64,000 nt of DNA, taken from Tetrahymena thermophila SB210. Its lineage: Eukaryota; Ciliophora; Oligohymenophorea; Hymenostomatida; Tetrahymenidae. The notes beneath the pieces are model-generated. The model was not told the DNA's origin, did no database searches, and saw nothing but the letters and a program-made list of their open reading frames with translations. Each line of letters starts with the position of its first letter. Within the stretch, counting starts at the first letter, position 1. This document shows, piece by piece, positions 1 through 12,506 of this stretch. The position numbers and the translations under genes are program-made. Location: the NCBI RefSeq assembly GCF_000189635.1, contig NW_002476212.1, forward strand, positions 682,001 through 746,000. The letters are read 5' to 3'.

Positions 1-832
1 TTAATTCATAGATTAATTATACATATCTCGAACAAAAAAAAACAAAAAAGATATTGGTATTTATTATTTATTTTATTTTTTAAATAGACAGACACATAAT
101 AAAATTATTTTAATATATTAAATTAAAGAAAATAATACACTTGTTTTTATCATAATATTATTTTCAAAAATTAAAGAAGCATCTTAATTAAATAAATAAT
201 TTTAGCATTTTCTTTTTAATTTAATTTTTTGAGAAAAAAAATTAGGTAAATTATTATAATGTCTATTAATATATTTCTTTTCATTCTGAAAAATTAACAA
301 TATATTTCAAAGACTAAATACAGATTATTAATTTGTCTATCAAGTTAATCTGCTTAAATTTAACAAATAAAATCAATAGATTTCTTACAAAACCAAACTA
401 AGATAACTTGAAAAAATTAAATAAGTAGCAAATCTTTAATAAAATAATTAATTTTGAATTTATTTTACTTTAAAAAATAAATTTATTCTATCTTTCTAAA
501 ATTGTTATAATAAATAAATACTTATGAATTGAAAAAAATTTGTCTAAATAATTGTTTGTAAAGCTTTGAATTTTTAACTTTATTTTCTTTAAAATTTTTG
601 ATAAATTTAATTAATTTTCTGTTTGTAGAATTCTAACAATAAGATTGATAAAATTTTAAAGACGATAGCTTATTTTTAAAAATACAAAACAGAAATGCAA
701 TTGGATTTACGAATTAGACTAAATGATTGTTAATCTTTTTAATTTTATTATATAATTTATTTAAAAAAGCTTTAATTATTTAATTATTTGTTTATTTATT
801 TATTTTTAATATCATGATAAAGGTTAATTTTA
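1..832. other. Intergenic, AT-rich
   Basis: No open frame with protein-like composition and no RNA signature is visible in either strand. The stretch is A/T homopolymer-rich sequence downstream of the IFT70 stop codon, so it probably holds that gene's 3' flank. Confidence 0.6.
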
Positions 833-3645
833 TCAATTTCTTAACTTGAAAATCATTCTCTTTAATAATCTTGCTTCGTATGAAACAGTTTTCTTTTCGT
901 CTAAAGCTTCTAAGGGGTTTATAACCTATAATTTATTTAAATTTAAAACGTTTATGAATAAAATTCAATTAAAAAGTTGTTTTTATAAAATAAAATTCAT
1001 ATATATTAATAAAAATGTTAATACAGATGGAATAGTTTTGCATTAAGTATCTGCCTAATCTAAGAAGTCTATTATTTCAATAATGGATTGATCTTTAAGA
1101 ATAATTTATTATTTAGCCATAGTTTCAATTAAAGCCAAGAAACATCTCTTAGCATAATACCAGGTATCAGTGTTAATCTTTTTTTTAATTAATTAAATTT
1201 TGAATTAAAAATACAAATTTTAAATTAATTAATTAATAAATTTAGTATAATTTTTACCTTTTTATTTAAGGGTTCAAGAGATTTTATAATTCTTGAAATA
1301 CCGAATTCATAATTATTTTTAGCACAATAGAGTGTACCAATAACCAAGTTAACGATGCACAAATGATAAACCTATTTATTATTGAAAATTAGCTTTTAAA
1401 TATTAAAATAAAGTTATTACATTTTTATCTGGTTCTTAAACAGCTGCTTTATCTTCTTCACGTTCTTTTTTTAATAAATATTTAATTTAAGATAAATCCA
1501 TTTTATAAATAAACAAATTAAGAATTACCCAATTTTCTCATTAATTCTTCAGCATCTTCATTTTAGTTTACCATTATATATGAAACACAAAGGTTTGCTA
1601 TCACCATAGCTTGAAGTTGAAGAAGATTGTCATTATATTTTTTTACAATAGGTTCGTAGTAACGTAATGCTTCTCTGTATTTGTTGTCTTATACGAAAAA
1701 GACATTTGCAACATTAAGTTTCCAAGTTTCATGATCAGCACAAAATTCAGCAGATTATTTAAATAACTTTTCAACTGCAGCGTAATTTTCTCTGTCCCAA
1801 TATATTTTAGCCTAAGCCATCAAAACAGGAATATATTTTTCTATGCATTCATCGAATTCTTTGAGAGCTCTACGGATAGCATCACTATCACGTTATTAAC
1901 GAGCATCTTAGATGTTCTTAGTAATTTTACGTAATTGATCTATGTGCTTGTTAGCCAAGGCATCAAATTTACGGAAAGCTTCTTCAGGAGATGCATTTTG
2001 TAAAATTAAAGCATCGATAAATTCAAAATCTTCAGGCTTAATGCACTTAAAAGTGAGATCAGAATTTTCTGCTAAGACATCAGCAGCTAAATCAAAGTAC
2101 TAATACTTGCAATAAAGGACCAATAAGTTGGGGAAAGTCTCAGGAGGGAAAGGAGGATTAGATAAAAGATGATTTAATCTATATATTAAAATAGTAAATT
2201 AGTATATAAAATATTTTAATAATTTAATTTTTTCAATCAAAAAGCTATTATTTTCAAATAAAGAATATTTCTCTTTACTTTTTAAATCCACTTGAAGGAT
2301 CATCTTCCATGTTCATCAAAGCTTGATTCATCAAGGTAACTGGATCTAATTCTTCTTCAGTACGAGGAGGCATATCGAGGAGAGCTTCTTTAGCAGCAGG
2401 AATGTTCTTGATTGTGTATTCAATAGCAGCCTTTAAGTTGAAAGCCTCAATCAAAGCAGTTTCCTTCAATGCTTAAGTGTTACCTACACTCTTTACTTCA
2501 ATTCCTATATTAAAAATTTTTTAATTTAATTATTCATATAAATATCCTCCAAAAAGAATCAAAACGCTAAAAAAATATATAAATTAAAATAAACAGTTGT
2601 ACAAAAATACATTTTAAAATACCATTCAAAAAAAATGAAAATTCACATTCATGAAATAGAAATAAATAAAAAATTACCTTCAGCATTGGAGCCAACTCCG
2701 AGTTCAGGATGTTCTCTGACACCTTTTTCAATAATTTCTGCAATATTTTCGAGAGATGGACCAAGCTATTTCATTTTATAATGACAAAGTGCAACATTGT
2801 ATGCGATTTCGGTATTATAGCCAATCTTGTTGATTGCATCTTAAAACTTCTATCTTGCTTCTTCATATTTTTCTTCTTTGTAAAGAATACAACCTTCATT
2901 TATTATAGTTTCAGGATCATCAGGATCTCCTTGAGCAAGTAGCGTCTTAGCATGGTCTATTTCATTCTTTTCATATCTAATCAAAACTTGCAATTGAATA
3001 AGCTTCTATTAATACTAGGAGTTTCTAATACTTTGGCAAGCCTTTAATGCTTCATCATATAAACCTTTTAATATAATAAATATTTTAAATTCATCTTATC
3101 ATCAAATATAATTGATTATTAAAATGAGCTAAACTAGAATATAAACATTTATTTTTTAATGACAAACAATTTATTCATGTATTTAAAAAAAATCAATTTA
3201 ATTATTACCATCTTTGTAGAGAGTTTGAGCAAAATATAATTTGTATTCATCTACATCAGGATAATAGTTGACTAGCTACTCATAACTATTTTTTATATAA
3301 AAGATTAGTTATTGCCACTTTCAAATTATCATTATCGAGTTTTAAAAATATGAATTGGTTCTATATTTACATTTTTGAAGCATTACTAAAATCTTAATTC
3401 ATGTAATAGCAATAAGCTAATAATGAGAGTGCTCTGCTTCTAGGAGTGAATTGTAATTCGTAATTAAGATACTAAATAGCCTATTATTACATTACATTAT
3501 AAATAATATTTAATCAAAGCCCAATAGGTATTATTCTTCAATGCTGAAAAGTGAATAATAATACATCATTATATTTTTGATCTTTAATCAGAGTGTAAAT
3601 TGTTTTTGTTCTTTCTCCTTCAGGAATCTACTTGATTGGCTTCAT
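833..3645 (-). CDS. IFT70: Intraflagellar transport protein IFT70 (TTC30/DYF-1), 644 aa, ten exons
   Basis: TPR-rich subunit of the IFT-B complex, which carries tubulin and axonemal cargo into cilia; the DYF-1 orthologue is known to be needed for axoneme assembly in Tetrahymena. Exons on the minus strand: 3645-3565, 3480-3371, 3285-3209, 3064-2678, 2504-2279, 2178-1529, 1464-1421, 1371-1258, 1177-1025 and 925-833. All introns are GT..AG and the summed exons give exactly 645 codons including TGA. Colinear family motifs include TPRSRALSLLAYCYY (exon 2), LIEAFNLKAAIEY and PPRTEEELDPVTLMNQALMN (exon 5), PPFPPETFPNLLVLYCKYQY (exon 6), YHLCIVNLVIGTLYCAK (exon 8) and DTWYYAKRCFLALIETM (exon 9). Length is close to human TTC30 (about 665). 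The start was chosen because MKPIKQIPEGE aligns with the vertebrate N-terminus. Many TAA/TAG codons are read as Gln. Family assignment is essentially certain; single splice sites rest on homology and phase. Confidence 0.96.
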
Positions 3646-4695
3646 TTTTTGTATCTATCTATCTATATATTATTAATTTGTATATTCACTTATTGCTGTT
3701 CAGAAACTATTTGTAAAATACTCTATCTATATTTTTCGTTTGTATTTATTATCAATAAATATCAATTTTTATTTATAATTCAAATAAGTTATAGTTGAAA
3801 CTTTTAATATTTAATGCTTGTCTTTATTTGCTTTTTGAAAATTTAAAAATTTTGTAATTGTATCATTCTGAACATTTCTTACTTTGATTGATTTCTTTCT
3901 TTCTTTTTTGCAGGCAGTATTTAATATTATTTATCCATTGACTTTAAAATTCACTCATTTTTTAATATAAAAACTTTATTTGCATTGTTATTTTAAAGCA
4001 AAAAACAAATCTTAGTTAAAAAGTTTCATTTGCATTAATAAAATAAATTCATTTTTCTTCTATTATTTAAGATATTTATCCAAAGCATTCATTTTTACAT
4101 TAACTTTTCTATGACGATATAATTGATAAAATATTATTTTCTCACACACTCTTATGACTTTTTCTACAGGATTCTTATTTCTATACCAAATGATAACTCA
4201 AAATTTCATTTTTATTAATAATATTTTAATTTAAATATACAAGATTATATATTAGCATGATTAGTTTACATAAATTGTAATTATTTTATAAAATATTTTA
4301 CCATAACTTTAATTATTTTCTATCTCAAGAAGGGAAAAATAAACTTTCCTTTTATAAATTTAATATCATCATCTGAAGATTTCTTATTTCTATTAATCAA
4401 AAATAAAGCTAAGAAAAATGTTAAACTTTTTATTATAAATTAGAAAGAAAACAGCATTTAGAAAAATGGATTTCAAACATAAATAAAGAGCAGTATTAAC
4501 TTTTTATAATTAAAAAAATATCAATTTCATTATAAAATTTAAGATAAAATAAATTTCTTAAACATTGAAACATAAATTAACATTGAGTTATTGAACTAAT
4601 GGGCAATTAAAGAATATTGACATAGATTTAGTAAATAAATAATATAATTTAAATTTTTTTTTTCTTACAGTTTATAAGCTTAATCAAACTATATT
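3646..4695. other. Intergenic between IFT70 and the sirtuin gene
   Basis: Upstream flank of IFT70 and 3' flank of the sirtuin gene. It contains a short CTAT repeat near 3652-3668 and otherwise AT-rich sequence. An ATG at 3955 on the minus strand opens 31 codons and then meets TGA; it does not join IFT70 convincingly. Confidence 0.6.
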
Positions 4696-5856
4696 TCATT
4701 ATATTTTTTCACAACTAATCCACTTTTGTAATTTTGGTGAGAATTATATTAAATACTTAGTCTTTTATCCAAGAGGTAGATTTTATAAATTTAAATCTAA
4801 TCTGAATGGTCCTTCTTTATAATGTTCAAAAAATCCTAGCTTTATGGCAAATTATGGATTTGTGATATTGAATATGTAAGGTGCTTTAACCTAAATCTCA
4901 AATGGTTACTTTTTGCCTTAATCCAAAACAATTTACTTAAAAATGTCATATGGACAACCATCTTTGTCTTCACTAAAAACGTTTATTGTATTTTAGTTTG
5001 TCTTTTTAATCACAATAGTTCTCTGCAGAATAAATTCTGGTATCTCTAAACCTAGCTTTTTCATAAGTAGAACCATGACATCATCAATCAAAGCATATAT
5101 TCTTAAGGCACACAAGCTATCTAGAGGGGTTTTTTGTAAATTAACCACAACTAATTTATTTCCATTTTAAGCAGTTGCTAGAGGCATATCAGCTGCTGGA
5201 GTAACTCTTAAACTACTTCCTAAAACTAAGTGTAAATCTGCTTATTTTGAGTTAAAAAAACCTTATTCCATATCTTTTTTGGGTAAATTCTCTCCAAAAT
5301 TAACAATTGTATCTACTAATTCGCCACCACATTTCTAATTGTCGCAAATCCTTCCTGTTAAGTGGTCATGAACATCTAAAGCTTTTCTCACTCTATAATC
5401 TCTCATATAAGACTTTCCACATTTTAAACATTTCTCTAAATTAGTGTTTCCATGTAGTTCAGATAGGCTATTAGGGTTGAATCCACTTCTTCTATGTAAG
5501 CCGTCTATATTTTAACTGATTAAATACTTAAGAATTCCTTCTTGATTCAACTTAACTAGTGCCATATGGCTTTTAGTTGGAACAGCTCTAGACATTATAA
5601 CTTTGTGTTTTTTAGGTTGATTTCCTACTTTTTAAGCCATCTTTTCCCACAAACCAGGTCCAGTTTTCAAGACTGTGTTAACTCCACTTCTAAAATCAGC
5701 TATACCTGCTGAAGTAGATATTCCAGCACCTGTAAAGCAAACAAAGTGATTTGACTATTTAATCATATCTGCCAACTAAGTGACTTTTGCTTCTAATAAT
5801 TCCGGAGAATCAAAGTATTCTTTCTTTTCGTTTACTGTTTTATGAGCAGTATCCAT
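4696..5856 (-). CDS. Sirtuin, SIRT6/SIRT7-type NAD-dependent protein deacylase, 386 aa
   Basis: Single-exon gene. Sirtuins remove acyl groups from lysines using NAD+; the SIRT6/7 branch usually acts on chromatin. Visible motifs: the NAD-binding loop TGAGISTSAGIADFRS (about residues 42-57), SQNIDGLH (114-121), the catalytic His in LHGN (His135), a zinc site from Cys143, Cys146, Cys171 and Cys176, and the GSSLRV NAD motif. The stretch after the zinc site (GELVDTIVNFGENLP, then VVVNLQKTPLD and KKLGLEIPEF) matches SIRT6 position by position, which is why I choose class IV over SIRT1/2. The C-terminal 100 or so residues are divergent. The start ATG at 5856 gives a short N-terminal tail before the Rossmann fold, as in the family. 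Nuclear location is inferred from the family, not seen. Confidence 0.93.
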
Positions 5857-8250
5857 CAAATTATTATTTATCAGAAGTTTAATTTATGTATTAATTTAAC
5901 AAAACTATAACAAACTCAATTTATAATTTATATTATTGTCAACTTTTTATATAGAAAATCATAATTTGTTTGTACTTTATCAGATTTTTGTAATTTTTTT
6001 TACCTCTACTATAACAATTTTATAAATTACTTTAAAACCTTCAATTATGACCAATATTTAATTACTCTAGATTACTTGTTTTCTATATTCTTTTTTTCTA
6101 TAAAAAATATTTACAAGTCTGACATAAATATTCATATTTCGTTTATATTTATACTAAGTTTAAATTTAAATACAATATTTTAAGTTAAAATTAATTAAAA
6201 CTATTTTATATTTCATTTAAAATTATCCATAATTAATTAATTAATTCAAAATAAATAAAAGATTCAAAATATAAAAATATTTTATAAAGCAAATTAATTG
6301 ATTTTTTGCTTAATATTATATTTATTTTATAAGCTAATAAATAAAACTATTTAAAAGTTAAAATAGAAATCAAATTAATTAGTTTTTGTAACTCAATCAA
6401 CAACATTTCCACAAATCTCAACAAATTATTTAATAAATTTATAATTTATTAATTATTTAGTTAAATTTATAAAAAAGGAACATAATTTTATCTATTAAAT
6501 AGAAGAAGAAAAAAATCAATCACAAAAAATTGATTTTATTAAATTTAATATCAATAAAAATTATTTTAAAGAAAAATTTGATTAAATAAGTTTTATAATA
6601 AAATTTAAATTGATAAAAAAGAAATTCATAATGTTTTGAAAAATTAATAGAATATTTATTGTTTCTCTTCTTTAATTTTATAATTAGAAATTATTTAAAT
6701 ATGTATTTTAATTCCATGGTTTAAATTGTGGTATATTTTTCTTTTACAAAAAAAGGTGAAATAAAAATTTAAGTACTTCACTTTATTGGAATACATTTAA
6801 ATAAAAGTAATAAAAGAGAAAGATTAAAATATTAAAAACCAAAAATAAGATTTATTTTTGGAATTAGTAATAAAAGATTGTTTTAATTTATATTTCTTTT
6901 CTTCTTGTAATGAAGTAATAAAAAAGCTATATTATCTTTTCACTATATTTAAATAAATTAATAAATCTAATCTCGCATATCTTATTTAAAAATTTAGATT
7001 CATATTAATTAAGACTATTAAATAAATAAGATAGCAAGAAAATTCTCATATCTGATTGTGTAATTTTATATTTATTTATTGCTTTGAACTAATCTACTTT
7101 TAGAGTTGATTAAGAAAACTATTTTTTAAAGCAGTATTATTAAATTAATTTTTTGTTACCAGTTGATAGAATAATAGATAGTTTATGCTAATAAAATAAA
7201 AATATTAAATTTTAGTAAAAATTTATATGGGAGAAGCGCTTTTTTTTTGTTATTTTAGGACAAAATAAAAGATTTGATGCAAATTTTTTAATTTATTGAA
7301 AAGTGAAGTGAGGTATTATTAATAATAAGGATAAAGGGATATTTATAAATGTTATGTAAATAATAAATAGTAACAGACAGTAAAGTTTTTATGATTATGA
7401 TAATTCAAAACGATTGTTATATGTGTTGCTTAATGGAGCTAAATATAAATATTATGAGTTGTTTTATTATTAATTTATTAAAAGGAATTTAGGCAGTAGG
7501 AAATCTTTTCTGTAGATAGATAGATAGATGGTTGGAAGAATCAGAGAAGAAAGATGATTAAAGAGATGCAAGATAAGTAAGGAAGTAAATCAATATGAAA
7601 TATTTGGAATAATATGAAGATATTTCTAATAAAATTAATTAGAAAAAAATTAAAATTTTGATAGTAATTTTAAAAAAGTTAGGAATGAATTTTTTTTTTT
7701 CGCTCTTAATTAATTATTTCTTTCAAGTTTTATATGCAATTTTGATAATTCTTTTATTAAAGAAAAATATCTGTTGCATCTTTACACATCAAACATTTAT
7801 TTAGGTATGTATTAATGTATCATTGCTGGTTGTTCTGTTAGAAATTAAGGCTACATTTGATTATTATAAAAGTAAGTTTTTTTTACAAAAATTTTCTCTT
7901 AAACAATTCCAAAATTTAATATTGACTCTTCTTTGCATCAAAGTTCGAAAAATAGACATCTGTCTTTTAATTCATTCATTCACTCATCTATCTATCTATG
8001 TATTCAAACACAAATGAAAATACTAAAAAGTCAAAGTTTTAATTATAAGCGAATTAGTTAGTTAGTTAGTTACTTTTTCGATTTAGCACTTATTTGATTT
8101 AGATTATTTTAAATCAATTAAAATTCGACTCTTGCTTGATATGATTTCGAAGGAAAAAATTTGTTTGATTTATTAATTTTTATTATTATTTTTTATACTT
8201 ATTATTATTTATTTACTTATTTTGATTTTTTTTTTTTAGTATACTCGTCT
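5857..8250. other. Intergenic, about 2.4 kb
   Basis: No gene recognised. The part around 7300-7620 is somewhat purine-rich on the plus strand and includes a GATA repeat near 7517-7533; a CTAT repeat lies near 7984-7998. Open frames here have no protein-like composition. Confidence 0.55.
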
Positions 8251-9702
8251 TCAATCTTTACTGCAAACTGATACATTTAACTCTTCTTCTTCCTCCCAAA
8301 TAATTTCTGGGACATTGTAGTTATTGCTTTAGCTAGAATTGAAAGTTTGATTGTGCTCTTCTCCAAATGAGGATTTTTTTTAGCCATTCCTCATCTATTA
8401 TTATTGGTGATATTGAGTGGGAGAAGTGGGCTGTTAGTCAGTTTGAGTCATAAAAACAATTAACTCTTCAGGCTCACACACTTAATTTAAACTTTAAAGG
8501 TATTAAGAAAGCTGTTTCTTTCTCTCTTCTAAATCATTATATGTCAAGATCGAATTCTAGGCTTTCTTTTATGGGAAAGGAGGAAGTCTCTAATCCTTAT
8601 ATTTTTATTTCATTTGGGAGTTAAGTGCTCCGAATTCACGGAAGCTTCTTTTTACAGAGTAGATTTTTCCTTTATAAGTGCATTTAATTTCGTAGATAAT
8701 AGTTTTCTTTGAGTATTTTATAGTCTCTAAAAACTTTTCTATTCTGATATTTTCTATTCTGTATTTACATATTTTTGTTTCTTCTTCTTCAATACAATTG
8801 CCCTCTGCATATTTAATAATAGCATCTTCGTTACTTTATTGGTTTTGCGATTTAACATGATTTTTTTCATCATATTACTCTGGATTTTATATTTTGTTCT
8901 TTTATTTATTTGCATCATTATTTGATTTCCCTTTTTTTATGTTTTCACTATTACCTGATTTGGAGTTAGCCTTTCCAATCTTTACTTACTCGTAATTTTC
9001 TTCTTCTGATAATAGCTTATCTTGTAAGCTGCTCTAGTTGCCATCGATTCCAGTAGGTTCACCTGCAGTGTTATTAGAAGTAGTTTTTCTTTAATTTTCT
9101 ATGCTGAAAGTACTTGACTTTTTGGAGTCTATATCATCCAAAGAAATCTACTCAAAGTCCCTCTAATACACCTTCATGTAAACTTGATATATTCCCGAAA
9201 CAGCTATGAATCCCAAATATAAATAAAAAGCAGCGTCATCCTAATTATCTAAAGAATTTCTTGATCCGAGAAGAGCTACGCATATATTGCAAATCAAATT
9301 AATTAGCATATTAATTAAAGTCAAAGGTTAAGTATATCCTTTATATTTTTTATCTAGAATAAGAGCAAAAATCCAAATTGCGCATGATATAATATTAACT
9401 GCAAACATCTAGATAAGAATTATTGATTGCTGTGAATTGTTAATTATTACCCATACCAACAATTGAGCTACACTAATAAACAGGAGGAATACCGTTCCGA
9501 ATATCTTAAAACAATAGCACATTTTGCGCTCAGCACCGCGGATTTATTTAATTGAAGATCTGACAGAGCTACTGCGTCTATTCTTGATTCCTTTTAGCAT
9601 AGAAAGCAATAAATAAATTGTATTAAGAATAACAATCGCTGAGCTAGCAAGCATAACTGCGCAGTCAGCGACTCCTTCCAAGCAATAACAACCAAAAATC
9701 AT
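8251..9702 (-). CDS. Five-TM membrane protein with a C-terminal PX (phosphoinositide-binding) domain, 483 aa
   Basis: Intronless. The N-terminal third has five hydrophobic segments: around residues 15-37, then segments beginning FKIFGTVFLLF, IILIQMFAVNII, LTLINMLINLI and AAFYLYLGFIAV. A polar Gln/Ser/Lys-rich linker follows. After it comes a PX-like domain, seen as YEIKCTYKGKIYSVKRSFRE, then RLPPFPQKK (the proline-rich membrane-attachment loop), then LEERKKQLSQYLQSL as the closing helix. PX domains bind PI3P on endosomes, so an endosomal or vacuolar membrane role is a reasonable inference. The five-TM bundle recalls TMD0 of ABCC transporters in segment number and size, but no transporter core or ATPase follows, so I treat that only as a resemblance. 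The tail is Gln-, Ser- and Glu-rich. The start ATG is just ahead of the first membrane segment. Confidence 0.75.
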
Positions 9703-12506
9703 ATTTTTTATTTGAATGAATTGTTTTTCTGTTTGATTTATTTATAAAATGATAATTCGGAATTTTAATTGATATCCTTCAGCAAAAAAATGTTTTATCT
9801 GTATAAAGTTTAATGAAAAATGGAGGCTTGTTCCCCTTAAATAGAGTTGGACTTATCCCCTGTAAAATGAAATGTATTTATGTGTATTCTGTTTGTTTAG
9901 GGATAGACTTCGTAGATCAGGTTTGTTTATAAGTTACTTTCAAAAAAGAAATAAACAAATAGTTTTTGGATATAGAGATATATTCTTTAAAACAATCAGT
10001 TTAGTTTAATTGATTGTTTGTTTCTTTGCTTGATTTCTTTCTGACTTTTGTTTATTTCTTTGTTTGTTTGTTTGTTTGTTCCTTTAAGCCCCTCTTTCTT
10101 TGATTGTTTATTTGATTTAATTTATTAATATCAATGCCTTATCTGCTTTCCTTTGTTTATTCTTTTATAAAATAATTAAATCGCTTTTTATTTTAAGTAA
10201 AATTGTAGTATTTCAAAGATATCTCCATCACCGCCTTTTATTGCATATAGCACTCATTCATTCATTTCTCTTTGCTTTCTTGGTATTATTCTTACAAATG
10301 ATTATAATAAACTTTTGTTGTTTTGAATATTTACTATAGCTTATATTAAAAATTAGAATCTTTATTGTGCAAATTGAATAATCAAATTAAAATATAAATT
10401 GGTCACAAGGTTTTTTATCTATTGACATCATTAGAATTAGTTATTCAATAAGTAAAGCAATCGTTCTATTTATTTTTTGTTAATTCTAATCATTTACTCA
10501 CCTATAAGCACTCATTTTCAAGCTAGCTAAATAAATACCTATCATCTATTCATCTTTTATAAAGATAATTATTACATCAATAGGACAAATTAAATATATT
10601 TTTTTATATAGAATTCTTTAATGTTGATTCAAATCCTAAAAAATACTAAGTAAAAAATAAATTATTATATGATGCCACATTTTCATTATATCATTTGTTT
10701 ATTATCAAACCCTTACTAATAAAATTCTAAGTAAGAACTTATATATAATTTATTAGCTATTTTCAAATTATAAAAATTTTAAATTTAAATATTTTTATGA
10801 TTATCATTTCTTTTTTATCACTTCTCCAATTTAGCTGCTCTCTGACCAAATATTTAAAAGTTTAAATTTGATTCCAAATCGAAATTATAATTTGTCCAGT
10901 AAAAGATTTTTTTAAGTGGGATAATAGTATTTTTCTTCATTTTTAATTTTTATTTAATTTAAATAATTTAAGTATTGTGAGCATTTTTTTATATTGATAA
11001 AGTAGATTATTTATAGTTTGTTTAAATTAAATCTTACAAATATATTTCTTTATTCTTGGAAAATTAGAGTAATATCATTAATTTAATAAAATTGTTTTTT
11101 AAAAAAAATAAAAAAATAGAATAAAATATTTTTAAAATAATTATTAAAAGTTATATTTATTTGGTGGTAGAAAACAAAATTTAATAAATTTTATTGAATT
11201 CATTTCAAAATTTTATATAAATTTAAATGTCTTTTAATTTAGTAATCTTATATTTGACCAAAGAATCTATTTAAATTTTCAATAAAAGCAAGCTTAACAC
11301 AATAAAATATAAGGTGGGGGGTTAGATAGACAGACAGGACTTTTGAATGACTAGTAATAAATGGTATTATAAGATAATATGAAAACTAAAAAGTAATTTC
11401 AATCTACAGGTTAACGATACTAACCTTTATTTCTCTCATATTTTGTTTAAATATTTATAAAACTTTAAATAAAATAAATCTATTTAAAAAGCACATATTT
11501 TAGTGAAAATATAACATTTAATGTCCTGTTAAAATAAATGTTTAGGAAAATGTTAGATTTTTTTAAATAATTATAATAACAAATTATTTTTTATTGCTTT
11601 CAAATTTTTAAATAGTCTTCAACATCAAAAAGAAGTAGAAGAAAAATAATACCAAGTGTTAAATAATATTTGTCCATATTATTAATATCAAAATTTGAAA
11701 TATTTTGAAAAAGAGAAATATTTTTATTTTTTAATAACTTTTTTAAATTTATTTTATAAATGCTAAAATTAAATTTAATAAATTTATTTTAAAAATTAGC
11801 AAGACTTAATTTATTTTTTGAATGATTTAAGTTACAAATAAATGTTTTAAATAAAAATTAATCTATTATTTTTTTGACTATAAATTTAATGATAGATTAA
11901 TACCTAAAAATAAAAAATTTATTTGTTTATAGTATAAAATTCTATTAAAATTTTATAAAAAATTGGTTATTTTTGTTAGTTTATTGGAATTATTGCTTGT
12001 GTGATTTGAATTATTCTTCGAATAAATTATTCCTTTAGACTATTTACTTAATTTTAACATATTTTTATAAATTTACAAAATGTACATTTTATTGCATAAA
12101 ATATTGTTTTTTTATATTTAAATTGTATTTTAAATTATTTAAAGATCAAAAAAAATAATATTCTTTCATATAGAATATTTTTCTTGTTAGTTTTAACTAA
12201 ATTTTTCACATTAAAACATATTTGGATATGATTATTAGTTATTTCTTGATGGTTTATTTCTTTAATTATTTTTTAGTTTTTGTATAAATTAGAATATTTT
12301 ATTGAAAACATTTTATTGTTTTGTTTTAATTATAAAAACTGAAATTTGTGAAAGAGAAAGAGAATTACACGTTTAGATTTAGCGATTTGCTTTGAAGTGA
12401 TATTTTAATTTTAATTAAAGATATTTTAATCAAAATTTTCTAATTAATTTGTTTTTATTTATAAATTTTGCGATTGAATTAACAGATAATCATTAGCCAC
12501 CAAAAA
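9703..12506. other. Intergenic, about 2.8 kb
   Basis: Upstream of two divergently oriented genes (the PX protein on minus, the Yip1-like gene on plus), so it should hold both promoters. The part at 9780-10300 is less AT-extreme and may include leader sequence. No coding frame or structured RNA was recognised. Confidence 0.55.
10058..10080. repeat. (TTTG)n microsatellite
   Basis: About five consecutive TTTG units inside a T/G-rich stretch that starts near 10010. It lies in intergenic sequence. Confidence 0.9.

Noticed and set aside
846..1046. 66-codon plus-strand frame
   Set aside because: It overlaps the last exons and last intron of IFT70 on the opposite strand, whose homology is unambiguous.
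3862..3955. Minus-strand ATG at 3955 as an upstream start of IFT70
   Set aside because: It ends in TGA after 31 codons, and MKPIKQIPEGE at 3645 already aligns with the N-terminus of vertebrate TTC30.
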